From Chitinophagaceae bacterium (GTDB lineage Bacteria > Bacteroidota > Bacteroidia > Chitinophagales > Chitinophagaceae): a DNA stretch of 37,477 nt. The stretch covers positions 1 through 37,477 of the forward strand of contig CANGBH010000020.1 in assembly GCA_947451935.1 (NCBI GenBank), written 5' to 3'. This document shows, piece after piece, positions 25,959-34,263 of the stretch. Both the position numbers and the translations under genes were made by a program. The notes under the pieces are model-generated. The model ran no database searches, was not told the DNA's origin, and was given only the letters and a program-made list of their open reading frames with translations. Numbering within the stretch: position 1 is the first letter of the stretch; every line of letters begins with the position of its first letter.

Positions 25959-26978
25959 ATGAAGGCATTATTTTTAACGGAGGTAGGTAAAACAGAACTG
26001 AGGGAAATTGAAAAGCCAATACCAAGGCCTAATCAAGTTCTGCTCAAAGTTGGGATGGTGGGCTTCTGTGGGGGAGATTTAAATGGATTCAAAGGTTTAT
26101 TTGAATTACAAGAATACCCAAACATACTTGGACATGAAGTTGGAGCTACCATTGAAGAGATTGGTGCTGAGGTACCGAGCAACTTCAAAATCGGAATGCG
26201 CGTAACCCTTTACCCTTATTTAAACTGTGGTAAATGCATATCATGTAGAAAGGGAAGAAGAAACGCTTGCCAAGACAATAAAACCATGGGGGTGAGAAGG
26301 CCAGGTGCCATGACCCGATTCATTGTTGTTTCATGGGAGGACCTCTATACATCTGAAAAATTATCACTTCGTGAATTGGCCCTAGTAGAGCCCCTTACGG
26401 TTGGCTTTCATGCTGCAGCAAGAGGAAGAATCACTAGCCAAGATCGCGTTGCTGTAATTGGATGTGGTATTGTAGGAATGGGCGCCATTGCATCAGCCGT
26501 CAACAGAGGTGCTGAAGTGATTGCAATTGATATTGATGATTCAAAAATGGAGATTGCGAAAAAAATTGGTGTAGCTCATACAATCAATACAAGCAACGTT
26601 GATCTCCATGACGCTTTGCTCAACATTACAAATGGCGATGGACCAGATGTCATCATTGAAGCTGTTGGAAATGCTTTGACATATCGAACAGCAGTAGATG
26701 AAGTAGCGTATACAGGAAGGGTTGTTTGCATTGGCTATGCGAAGTCGCCAGTAGAATTCAATACCGGAATATTTGTGCGAAAAGAAATAGAAATTCTAGG
26801 TTCACGAAATTGCACCACAGAATTTCCTGAGGTTATTGCATACCTTGAAAAAGGAATGTTTCCTGTTGATGATGTAATAAGTAAAGTGGTCAAACTAGAT
26901 CAAGCAGGGCAAGCATTGGCTGATTGGGCAACAAACACAACAGGTATTACTAAAATCATGGTTGACTTTAATGACTAA
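25959..26978 (+). CDS. Zinc-dependent MDR dehydrogenase with CGGD catalytic motif
   Basis: A 339-residue medium-chain dehydrogenase. Zinc ligands Cys37 and His59-Glu60 and the structural-zinc cysteines Cys90, Cys93, Cys96 and Cys104 are intact, and the nucleotide-binding motif is GCGIVGMG. The usual CGTD/CGSD is CGGD here (37-40), so the Ser/Thr of the proton relay is missing. It is a second member beside the LgoD/RspB-like gene at 15217 and shares the plan LVEPLTVGFHAA. It probably oxidises a sugar acid or polyol made by the preceding aldo/keto reductase (inference). Its stop overlaps the next start by 8 bases. Confidence 0.86.
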   Translation: MKALFLTEVGKTELREIEKPIPRPNQVLLKVGMVGFCGGDLNGFKGLFELQEYPNILGHEVGATIEEIGAEVPSNFKIGMRVTLYPYLNCGKCISCRKGRRNACQDNKTMGVRRPGAMTRFIVVSWEDLYTSEKLSLRELALVEPLTVGFHAAARGRITSQDRVAVIGCGIVGMGAIASAVNRGAEVIAIDIDDSKMEIAKKIGVAHTINTSNVDLHDALLNITNGDGPDVIIEAVGNALTYRTAVDEVAYTGRVVCIGYAKSPVEFNTGIFVRKEIEILGSRNCTTEFPEVIAYLEKGMFPVDDVISKVVKLDQAGQALADWATNTTGITKIMVDFND

Positions 26979-27804
26979 ACGCACCATAAAATCTGCTGTC
27001 ACCATCGCGCTTGTTTCTGAAATCAAAACAGGTCCATGGATCTATTGGGATGATCTTGATAAGAGCATGTCAAAAGCCGCTGCACTTGGTTTTGATGCGA
27101 TTGAGCTCTTCACACCATCAGGCAATGCAATTGATGATCAACTATTAACCCAGTTATTAAAAACACATTCCTTAGAACTTGCTGCGGTAGGAACAGGTGC
27201 AGGTAAAGTTATACATGGACTGACGTTGACAGATCCAAACCCCGCAATTAGAGAAGAAGCCATTTCATTTATATCGGACATGATTCTATTTGGTGCACAA
27301 TTTAATGCACCGGCTATAATCGGATCTATGCAAGGAAATGTTGTGAATGGTATAGAACGAGAACAATCCGTTGCATGGCTTGCAGAAGGACTTCGAATAC
27401 TTGAAAAAATCGCATTTGAACAAGGCGTGTTTTTAATATATGAACCCTTGAATAGGTATGAAACAAATATGTTTAATACGCTTGGCGCAGGAGTGGAATT
27501 CATACAACAGAAAAACTTAACTAATGTAAAGTTGTTGGCTGATTTATTCCACATGAATATCGAAGAGGTTGACTCGGCAAAAAGTATTCTGACTCATGGA
27601 AATCATATCGGGCATGTACACTTCGCAGACAGCAATAGAAGACCAATAGGAAATGGACAAACGAATATGACAAACATTGCCAACGCATTAAAAGAAATAA
27701 ACTATGCCGGTTATGTTTCTGCAGAAGCTTTCCCATGGCCAACGCCAGATGACGCAGCTCAACAAACCATAAATTCGTTTAATCGCTTTTTCAACGAGAA
27801 ATAA
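26971..27804 (+). CDS. Sugar phosphate isomerase/epimerase family TIM-barrel protein
   Basis: A 277-residue xylose isomerase-like TIM barrel (AP endonuclease 2 superfamily). The metal-binding set is visible as Glu158 (YEPLNRYET), Asp191 (DLFHMN), His217 (HVHFAD) and Glu252 (SAEAFPWP). This matches D-tagatose 3-epimerase and hydroxypyruvate isomerase relatives. The chosen ATG at 26971 overlaps the previous stop by 8 bases, showing translational coupling. A keto-sugar or keto-acid epimerisation step after the two dehydrogenases is plausible. The precise reaction is unknown. Confidence 0.85.
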   Translation: MTKRTIKSAVTIALVSEIKTGPWIYWDDLDKSMSKAAALGFDAIELFTPSGNAIDDQLLTQLLKTHSLELAAVGTGAGKVIHGLTLTDPNPAIREEAISFISDMILFGAQFNAPAIIGSMQGNVVNGIEREQSVAWLAEGLRILEKIAFEQGVFLIYEPLNRYETNMFNTLGAGVEFIQQKNLTNVKLLADLFHMNIEEVDSAKSILTHGNHIGHVHFADSNRRPIGNGQTNMTNIANALKEINYAGYVSAEAFPWPTPDDAAQQTINSFNRFFNEK

Positions 27805-27838
27805 ACATTCACATTAATCACCTTTCAACTAATTATTT

Positions 27839-28174
27839 ATGCAACGTTTTTGTTTAGCGCTCGACTTGATAGATGATCCTGAGTTAATCAAAGAATATGA
27901 GCAATACCATGCAAAAGGAAATGCTTGGCCAGAAGTAACTCAACATGATATTGATGCAGGTGTATTAAATATTGAAATCTTTAGAACGGGCAATCGAATG
28001 TTCATGATTTTAGAAACTGTGGATGATTTCACCTTTGAGAAAAAAGCAGCCTTCGATGCTACCAACCCTAAAATAGCAGAATGGGAAAAACTTATGTGGA
28101 AGTTTCAACTCCCACTGCCTTGGGCTAAGGATGGCGAAAAATGGATACTCATGAATCGCATATTTAAATCCTAA
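27839..28174 (+). CDS. L-rhamnose mutarotase family protein
   Basis: A 111-residue cytoplasmic RhaM-type (DUF718) protein that interconverts the anomers of an L-sugar. The family histidine is at His24 (EYEQYHAKGNAWPEV), followed by the central FRTGNRMFMILETVDDF strand region and the WEKLMWKFQLPLPWA end. The length matches the family. In gene clusters for L-fucose or L-galactose oxidation this family acts before the dehydrogenase, which agrees with the neighbours. The last base of the stop is the first base of the next start (TAATG at 28172-28176). Confidence 0.9.
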   Translation: MQRFCLALDLIDDPELIKEYEQYHAKGNAWPEVTQHDIDAGVLNIEIFRTGNRMFMILETVDDFTFEKKAAFDATNPKIAEWEKLMWKFQLPLPWAKDGEKWILMNRIFKS

Positions 28175-30459
28175 TGGCGATGAAGTTCAATGCTTTATTC
28201 ATTTTGTTGCTACTTAATCTAGCAGCAAACGCCTTTCAAAAAAACGATGTCACTCAGCAAGTCGTTAAATACAACAAGAAGGGACAGGAAGTATACCAGG
28301 ATAAGCCATATACACAAGAGTATAGCATACGATATGTTTTGACAGACGAAAAGAAAACGTCTACACTACAAACGCTTTCTGTTAATCGCGATAATCAAAT
28401 TCGGATTGTGTCAAGTCATGGATTGGTAGTCCCCGATCAAGGAAGTCTATTTTTTCCGGGAAAATTTATTACAGATAATTCCTTCCCACAACTTCTCACA
28501 AAAGAAATTATATCCATCTCCACTTACCAAGACCAAACATTTTATCTCGACAATAAGCAAGTATTCAGCAACGCATGGGCAGGAAAAATTCAAGTAGACC
28601 ATTCCCTACCCAATGCCAAGTTTTTCGCTGTTGGAAAAGATTTTCATTGTTTAATTTCAGATGGTTCGAATCTGATATACCTGGATCAATATGGCAAGAC
28701 TATCTTCTCGGGCAAATTCAACAATCTAATTCAAGTTCGATACCATGAAGCAACCAATAGCTTTTTATTAGTTTCCCCAAGTAGTGTTGCTGAATTCATT
28801 CCAAGTCAATCTATTATTGAACGCTATGCTGGATCAGACATCACTTGTGCACTTCAATACGGAAAGCAAAACAACCTGATCATTGGGACGTCAAAAGGAT
28901 ACATTATCTATTCAAATAATAGTTTAGTCTCTAAACTTCCTTGCCCTCAAATTCAAGCCATCGAAGAAATTGATCAACAACTTTGGTTTGGATCAGCAAA
29001 TGGTGCATTTAAGCTCAATGCAGATGGAAAATACAGCTACTATGCTGGACAAAGATGGCTACCAGACAATAATGTTGTTGCCATAACAAAAGGAAAAGAA
29101 AATGATATTTTAGTTCTTACCCAAAAAGGGCTTGCTAAAATTTGTTTGAAACAAATGACCTTGGAAGACAAGGCGATGTTTTATGAAAGGCAGGTCAGGG
29201 AAAAAAACATGCGTTATGGAATAAATTGCAGTGGGGTTAAACTCATAGATAATTATTCTTCAGCACAAGTGAATAATCAACCCAGTGACAACTTGTGGAC
29301 AGGTATGTATCTTGTAGGTCAGCTGTATCGCTACAAAGTAACTGGTTCGACAGATGCAAAACAAAATGCATTTGAATCATTTGAAGCACTCGAACGATTG
29401 CATACTGTAACCGGAATAAAAGGACTTTTTGCAAGAAGCTTTGAACGAGATTATAAAGTTGAAAACAATAAAGATTCAGGTTGGCAAGAAAGAGAACTCA
29501 TTACGGGTAGTCCTGCTGCACTATGGTTGTCTGCTGCAGATCATCACAACTGGACATGGCGTTCAACGGCCAGTAGTGATCAAACCGTTGGACAAGTATT
29601 TGCGTTAACAGCTATATTGGAGTTAGTGGATGATACTGCATGGAAAGCCAGAGCACTCAAATGTTTAGATGACCTAATCGGATATATTGTAGACAATAAT
29701 TTATACATCATTGATGTAGATGGAGAACCTACGATGTGGGGGAAGTGGAATCCTGATTACGTAAATAGTTTTCCTAGAAATATTGGTGATCGAAAAATCA
29801 CATCTTCCAATATCATTGCATTTCTTCAAACGGCTTATACGTTTACCAAAAAAGAAAAATACAAAAGCAAGGCTATTGAGTTGATGGAAAAATTTGACTA
29901 CTTAGAGAACCTCATGCGACCAATGAAAGAAATCGGTAGTAGCGATAATGATAAATTGAGCAAAGTACTTTCAGAAGAATGGAATCATTCTGATGATGAA
30001 ATGTATTTTTTAGCTTATTGGGGGCTTTACCCGTATGCATTGAATACAAAACTGAAGGAAGAATTTCGCAAAGCCATAAAAGATCATTGGGAAATTGAAA
30101 AACCAGAAGGAGATGCCCTTTGGAATTTTACCTATGCGATGACAGGGGCCAAAGAATTTGATTTGAAAAGATCAATCGATTTTTTAAAAGAATACCCTAT
30201 TGACCTTAGAAATTGGGGCATGCATAATTCAACCCGCCTTGATGTTGAATTGATTCCAAAAAATTTCCGCGGACAAACCACCAAAGAACGATTGCCACTT
30301 AGTGAATTGCCGATATTCCGCCATAATGGTCAAATTTTCACCTTAGATTCAGCGGGAGATGGGAATGTATTATTTAGCGCAGGTGATACCTGGCTTCTGC
30401 CTTATTGGATGGGAAGATACCTAGGTGTAATTGGTGCACCAATTAAGAGGAAAAATTAA
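28174..30459 (+). CDS. Unrecognised secreted two-domain protein (propeller plus helical barrel)
   Basis: I do not recognise this 761-residue protein as a named family. A signal peptide (FNALFILLLLNLAANA) opens it. Residues about 50-325 show short beta motifs like two-component-regulator propeller blades (LWFGSANGAFKLNADGKYSYY, DILVLTQKGLAKI). From about 335 to 750 the sequence is helical and Trp/Tyr/Asp-rich (SDNLWTGMYLVGQLYRYKVTG, WNHSDDEMYFLAYWGLYPYAL), like (alpha/alpha)6 barrel glycosidases or polysaccharide lyases. It overlaps the mutarotase stop by one base and closes the sugar operon. A periplasmic carbohydrate-active role is inference. Met3 is an alternative start. Confidence 0.8.
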   Translation: MAMKFNALFILLLLNLAANAFQKNDVTQQVVKYNKKGQEVYQDKPYTQEYSIRYVLTDEKKTSTLQTLSVNRDNQIRIVSSHGLVVPDQGSLFFPGKFITDNSFPQLLTKEIISISTYQDQTFYLDNKQVFSNAWAGKIQVDHSLPNAKFFAVGKDFHCLISDGSNLIYLDQYGKTIFSGKFNNLIQVRYHEATNSFLLVSPSSVAEFIPSQSIIERYAGSDITCALQYGKQNNLIIGTSKGYIIYSNNSLVSKLPCPQIQAIEEIDQQLWFGSANGAFKLNADGKYSYYAGQRWLPDNNVVAITKGKENDILVLTQKGLAKICLKQMTLEDKAMFYERQVREKNMRYGINCSGVKLIDNYSSAQVNNQPSDNLWTGMYLVGQLYRYKVTGSTDAKQNAFESFEALERLHTVTGIKGLFARSFERDYKVENNKDSGWQERELITGSPAALWLSAADHHNWTWRSTASSDQTVGQVFALTAILELVDDTAWKARALKCLDDLIGYIVDNNLYIIDVDGEPTMWGKWNPDYVNSFPRNIGDRKITSSNIIAFLQTAYTFTKKEKYKSKAIELMEKFDYLENLMRPMKEIGSSDNDKLSKVLSEEWNHSDDEMYFLAYWGLYPYALNTKLKEEFRKAIKDHWEIEKPEGDALWNFTYAMTGAKEFDLKRSIDFLKEYPIDLRNWGMHNSTRLDVELIPKNFRGQTTKERLPLSELPIFRHNGQIFTLDSAGDGNVLFSAGDTWLLPYWMGRYLGVIGAPIKRKN

Positions 30460-30506
30460 ACTAATATCATAATTGAGATGCAATAAAACCCTGCTTGGTA
30501 TGGCCA

Positions 30507-30538
30507 CAAAAAAAGCCTCGATTATAATCGAAGCTTTT
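30507..30538 (-). terminator. Rho-independent terminator after tRNA-Glu
   Basis: The stem pairs TCGATT with AATCGA and AAAAGC with GCTTTT around one G-T wobble and a two-base loop. On the minus strand it runs into seven T residues just past the tRNA 3' end. Confidence 0.85.
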
Positions 30539-30541
30539 CAG

Positions 30542-30613
30542 TAGCCCGTAGGGGAGTCGAACCCCTCATTCCTCCGTGAAAGGGAGGCGTCTTAACCGAT
30601 TGACCAACGGGCC
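30542..30613 (-). tRNA. tRNA-Glu (anticodon TTC)
   Basis: The minus strand folds into a full cloverleaf. The acceptor stem GGCCCGT pairs with ACGGGCT (the first pair is G-T), the anticodon stem CCTCC pairs with GGAGG, and the loop is CTTTCAC with TTC as anticodon (plus strand 30578-30580). The T arm is AGGGG/CCCCT around TTCGACT. CCA is not encoded. The tRNA with its terminator occupies most of the 319-base gap between 30459 and 30779. Confidence 0.96.
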
Positions 30614-30740
30614 GTTGTTTTTCGGGTGGCGAAGATAAGCCCTTCGACTTTTATGGCAAAAAAATTTAAGAAACTTACCACATTATATATTGTTCAAAAG
30701 AAAACAAAGGCAAAAAAGCAAGGATAAAGCAGCCGTTTCT

Positions 30741-30748
30741 TACCTTTG
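30741..30748 (+). promoter_or_regulatory. Predicted -7 promoter element of gapA
   Basis: TACCTTTG followed by CC, 30 bases before the gapA ATG, the same core as before mdh. No clear -33 element is present. Confidence 0.5.
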
Positions 30749-30778
30749 CCACAATTTTTGACAACAAAGCAATCAAAC

Positions 30779-31792
30779 ATGAGTACAGTAAAAGTAGCAA
30801 TCAACGGATTCGGAAGAATAGGACGTCTAGTATACCGTCAAATCTTCAACATGGAAGGCATCGAGATCGTTGCCATCAATGACCTTACAAGCCCACAAGT
30901 TTTAGCCCACCTTCTTAAATACGACACCGCTCAAGGCAGGTTTGAACAAGATGTTAAGGCTACAGAGAACTCAATCATAGTAAACGGAACTGAAGTAAAG
31001 ATCTACGCACAAAGAGACCCCGCTCAAATTCCTTGGGGAGCACATCAAGTTGACGTAGTACTTGAATGTACAGGTTTCTTCACTGATAAAGACAAAGCTG
31101 CAGGCCACATCACTGCTGGCGCCAAGAAAGTAGTTATTTCAGCTCCTGCCACTGGAGATTTAAAAACCGTTGTTTTTAATACCAACCACCAAATTCTTGA
31201 TGGTTCTGAAACAGTAATTAGCTGTGCTTCATGCACCACAAACTGCTTAGCCCCTATGGCGAAAGTGCTTGAAGATCAATTCGGCATCATTGCTGGATTC
31301 ATGACAACCGTTCATGCCTATACAAATGACCAAAACACGCAAGATGCTCCTCATCCTAAAGGGGATTTAAGAAGAGCTCGTGCCGCTGCTCAAAATATCG
31401 TACCAAACAGCACAGGTGCTGCAAAAGCTATCGGACTTGTCCTTCCTTCATTGAAAGGTAAGTTAGACGGAACGGCCCAACGTGTTCCAACATTAACAGG
31501 ATCACTTACTGAACTTACCTGTGTATTGAGTAAAAAGACATCAATTGAAGAAGTAAATGCTGCCATGAAAGCTGCAGCTAACGAAAGCTTTGGGTATACT
31601 GAAGATGAAATTGTTAGTGGAGATGTAGTAGGTATTCATTTCGGATCTCTATTCGATGGTACACAAACTAAAGTATTAACGGTAGGCGATCAACAATTGG
31701 TTAAAACAGTAAGTTGGTACGACAACGAAATGAGTTATGTTAGTCAACTTGTTAGAACAGTTAACTACTTCGCAAAACTGATTTCTAAATAA
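30779..31792 (+). CDS. gapA: Glyceraldehyde-3-phosphate dehydrogenase, type I
   Basis: NAD-dependent oxidation and phosphorylation of glyceraldehyde 3-phosphate in glycolysis. The 337-residue protein has INGFGRIGR at 8-16, Asp35 for NAD preference, and the active site SCTTNC with catalytic Cys152 and His in [10 protein letters not shown]. The ATG at 30779 gives the family N-terminus. The open frame back to 30746 begins inside the promoter and is rejected. pgk follows after a terminator. Confidence 0.97.
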   Translation: MSTVKVAINGFGRIGRLVYRQIFNMEGIEIVAINDLTSPQVLAHLLKYDTAQGRFEQDVKATENSIIVNGTEVKIYAQRDPAQIPWGAHQVDVVLECTGFFTDKDKAAGHITAGAKKVVISAPATGDLKTVVFNTNHQILDGSETVISCASCTTNCLAPMAKVLEDQFGIIAGFMTTVHAYTNDQNTQDAPHPKGDLRRARAAAQNIVPNSTGAAKAIGLVLPSLKGKLDGTAQRVPTLTGSLTELTCVLSKKTSIEEVNAAMKAAANESFGYTEDEIVSGDVVGIHFGSLFDGTQTKVLTVGDQQLVKTVSWYDNEMSYVSQLVRTVNYFAKLISK

Positions 31793-31810
31793 AAAATAAA
31801 CCACATCATT

Positions 31811-31845
31811 AACCCGGCAGAACCCTCTGCCGGGTTTTGTTTTTT
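31811..31845 (+). terminator. Rho-independent terminator between gapA and pgk
   Basis: An 11-bp perfect stem pairs 31811-31821 (AACCCGGCAGA) with 31826-31836 around a 4-base loop and runs into TTGTTTTTT. It ends 12 bases before the pgk ATG. Confidence 0.9.
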
Positions 31846-31857
31846 AAAATTAATACT

Positions 31858-33057
31858 ATGAGCACATTTAGTCAGTTCAACTTTGGCGGCAAAAAAGCCC
31901 TTATCCGAGTTGATTTCAATGTTCCACTTAACGAGGCGTTCGAAGTGACAGACGATAACCGTATGCGTGCTGCTTTGCCAACCATCCAAAAAATATTATC
32001 CGATGGTGGTTCGGTTATTCTAATGAGTCATCTCGGCAGACCAAAAGATGGTCCAACCAATAAATATTCCCTATCACATATAACATCACATCTACGAACT
32101 CTTCTTGGAAATAATGTAGCGGTATTTTTTGCTGATGATTGCATTGGAGAATCTGCTAAAATTGCAGCAGATGAGTTACAGCCAGGACAAGTTTTACTGC
32201 TTGAAAACCTACGTTTTTATAAAGAAGAGGAAAAAGGCGATCCGGTTTTTGCTGAAAAACTAAGCAGGCTGGGCGATGTTTATGTGAATGACGCATTTGG
32301 AACAGCACATAGAGCGCATGCTTCAACAGCAATTATTGCTGACTTTTTTGATGCAGACAAAAAAATGTTTGGATTACTCATGGAAGGCGAAGTTGCTAGC
32401 GCTGAAAAAGTATTGCTTAAATCTGAAAAGCCATTCACTGCTATAATTGGTGGGGCTAAGGTTTCAGACAAAATTCTGATCATTGAGAATTTACTAGAAA
32501 GAGCAACCGATATTATTATTGGAGGTGGAATGGCCTATACCTTTTGGAAGGCACAAGGAAAACAAATCGGCAGTTCATTATGTGAGGAAGATAGACTAGA
32601 ACTTGCTTCTGAAATATTAAATAAAGCAAAAGCCAAAGGTGTAAACATTCATCTACCAATCGATAGTACTATCGCAGATAAGTTTGCAGCAGATGCAAAA
32701 ACTACAAACTGCGAAAGCTATGGCATCCCATCAGGATGGATGGGATTGGATATTGGAGTGAAAGCAAGAGAGGATTTTAAAGAGGTTATCATAAGAAGTA
32801 AAACCATACTTTGGAATGGCCCAATGGGTGTATTTGAAATGGAAAAGTTTCAACAAGGAACAAAAGCCATTGCAGAAGCAGTAGCAGAAGCAACGCAACT
32901 TGGTGCATTTTCACTTGTAGGGGGTGGCGACAGTGTGGCGGCAGTGAACCAATTCGGCTTCAACGATAAAGTAAGCTACGTATCCACCGGTGGCGGCGCA
33001 ATGCTAGAGTTTTTTGAAGGAAAAGAATTGCCTGGTATTGCTGCAATTACTAAATAG
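31858..33057 (+). CDS. pgk: Phosphoglycerate kinase
   Basis: ATP-forming step of glycolysis (1,3-bisphosphoglycerate to 3-phosphoglycerate). At 399 residues it is full length. RVDFNVPLN (17-25) is the PGK signature, followed by [11 protein letters not shown], the hinge [12 protein letters not shown] and the nucleotide-binding [13 protein letters not shown]. The ATG at 31858 fits the family N-terminus; the frame is open back to 31837 but that part lies in the terminator. No separate promoter was found, so expression may depend on read-through from gapA or on an unrecognised promoter. A 7-base repeat array starts at the base after its stop. Confidence 0.97.
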   Translation: MSTFSQFNFGGKKALIRVDFNVPLNEAFEVTDDNRMRAALPTIQKILSDGGSVILMSHLGRPKDGPTNKYSLSHITSHLRTLLGNNVAVFFADDCIGESAKIAADELQPGQVLLLENLRFYKEEEKGDPVFAEKLSRLGDVYVNDAFGTAHRAHASTAIIADFFDADKKMFGLLMEGEVASAEKVLLKSEKPFTAIIGGAKVSDKILIIENLLERATDIIIGGGMAYTFWKAQGKQIGSSLCEEDRLELASEILNKAKAKGVNIHLPIDSTIADKFAADAKTTNCESYGIPSGWMGLDIGVKAREDFKEVIIRSKTILWNGPMGVFEMEKFQQGTKAIAEAVAEATQLGAFSLVGGGDSVAAVNQFGFNDKVSYVSTGGGAMLEFFEGKELPGIAAITK

Positions 33058-33113
33058 TTGGGAGTTGGAGGTTAGGACTTGTATTAAACCCCAAACACCC
33101 AACCCCTAACCCA
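33058..33113. repeat. Inverted pair of degenerate heptamer arrays after pgk
   Basis: Eight consecutive 7-mers fill this stretch in one phase. TTGGGAG, TTGGAGG and TTAGGAC are followed by a turn (TTGTATT), then AAACCCC, AAACACC, CAACCCC and TAACCCA. The second half is the reverse complement type of the first (TTRGGNG against CNCCYAA), so the whole can fold back. It begins at the base after the pgk stop codon. It could act as a weak terminator. Confidence 0.75.
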
Positions 33114-33162
33114 TATTTTAAATAAATTTCTGATTTCGATGCAACCACTCGATACGAAAATC

Positions 33163-33170
33163 TATCTTTA
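33163..33170 (+). promoter_or_regulatory. Possible -7 element of lemA
   Basis: TATCTTTA resembles TAnnTTTG with A in the last place, 25 bases before the lemA ATG. There is no good -33 element. Confidence 0.3.
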
Positions 33171-33195
33171 AGCACGAACAAAAATATACAAATAC

Positions 33196-33789
33196 ATGAG
33201 CACACGTAACATTGTTTTGATTTCCATCCTTGCTTTCATTTTATTACTTGGCGGATGTAGCTGCGGCGGATATAACAATTTGGTTCAACAAGACCAAAAT
33301 GTAAAAGGCAAATGGGCAAACGTAGAAAGTGATTACCAGCGTAGATCTGATCTTATACCAAATTTGGTCAATACGGTTAAAGGCGCTGCTAACTTCGAAA
33401 AAAGCACACTCGAGGCAGTGGTTAATGCAAGAGCACAAGCTACCCAAACAAAAATTGACGTAAGTAATCTAAGTCCTGAAAAAGTAGCAGAATTCCAAAA
33501 AGCCCAAGGGCAACTTTCTGGTGCAATTGGAAGATTATTGGTTACTATGGAAAAATACCCAGAGCTAAAAGCTACAGATGCTTTTCGCGACTTACAAGCA
33601 CAACTTGAAGGCACAGAAAACAGAATCAAAGTATCTAGGAATGATTTCAATACTGCGGTTCAAGAATACAACACCAGCGTGAAGAAATTCCCAATGGTTT
33701 TATTCAGTGGAATCTTTGGATTCAAAGAAAAAGGATTTTTCGCTGCTGAAGCCGGAGCTGAAAAAGCACCAACTGTAGACTTCAAATAA
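33196..33789 (+). CDS. lemA: LemA family lipoprotein
   Basis: A 197-residue LemA-type protein with a helical, N-anchored fold. The signal ends in LLGGC with Cys21 as a likely acylated residue, unusual next to the plain membrane anchor of many LemA proteins. The mature part has the conserved YNNLVQQDQNVKGKWANVES and RRSDLIPNLVNTVKGAA segments. The function is uncharacterised. LemA genes very often precede TPM-domain genes, as here, where two TPM genes follow in a probable operon. Confidence 0.92.
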   Translation: MSTRNIVLISILAFILLLGGCSCGGYNNLVQQDQNVKGKWANVESDYQRRSDLIPNLVNTVKGAANFEKSTLEAVVNARAQATQTKIDVSNLSPEKVAEFQKAQGQLSGAIGRLLVTMEKYPELKATDAFRDLQAQLEGTENRIKVSRNDFNTAVQEYNTSVKKFPMVLFSGIFGFKEKGFFAAEAGAEKAPTVDFK

Positions 33790-33798
33790 AACAACAAC

Positions 33799-34263
33799 TT
33801 GAACCTATTCAATTTATTTTCAACTAAAAAGCAATCATTCTTCAGTAGAGAAGAAGAGGAACGGATGGTGGAAGCCATCCGTTCTGCTGAATTGCAGACT
33901 TCAGGAGAGATTAGACTTTTTATTGAAAGCAAATGCAGTTTCATCAATCCAGTTGATCGAGCAATTGAATTATTTCGAGAATTGAATATGCATCAAACAC
34001 AAGACAGAAATGCTGTACTGGTTTATATAGCACTTAAAGACAGGCAATTGGCTGTCTTTGGTGATGAAGGCATACACCAGAGACTTGGACAATCCTTCTG
34101 GAATCACGAAGTAGAGAAAATCATTGCTCAATTTAACCAGAATGAAATTTCGAATGGGATTTGCAATATGATCAAAGCCATAGGAACTGCCTTAACAGAA
34201 CATTTCCCCCATTCTAAAGATGATAAAAACGAGCTATCCGACGGGATTGTATTTGGAAAATGA
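33799..34263 (+). CDS. TPM domain protein (TTG start)
   Basis: A 154-residue TPM (TLP18.3/Psb32/MOLO-1) domain protein without signal peptide or transmembrane segment. SGEIRLFIESKC and DRNAVLVYIALKDRQLAVFGDEGI are typical. The N-terminus MNLFNLFSTKKQSFFSREEEERM matches the usual start of this family, but its codon is TTG, 9 bases after the lemA stop. The next in-frame ATG would cut 22 residues. Its stop overlaps the next gene (ATGA at 34260-34263). Confidence 0.85.
   Translation: MNLFNLFSTKKQSFFSREEEERMVEAIRSAELQTSGEIRLFIESKCSFINPVDRAIELFRELNMHQTQDRNAVLVYIALKDRQLAVFGDEGIHQRLGQSFWNHEVEKIIAQFNQNEISNGICNMIKAIGTALTEHFPHSKDDKNELSDGIVFGK

Noticed and set aside
27138-27554. Minus-strand open frame of 138 codons inside the TIM-barrel gene
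   Set aside because: The plus strand encodes an intact metal-binding TIM barrel; the antisense product resembles nothing I know.
30746-30778. N-terminal extension of GapA
   Set aside because: It starts inside the promoter box and lacks similarity to the family N-terminus; the ATG at 30779 fits.
33333-33650. Minus-strand open frame of 105 codons inside lemA
   Set aside because: It is a shadow of the lemA reading frame without recognisable features.
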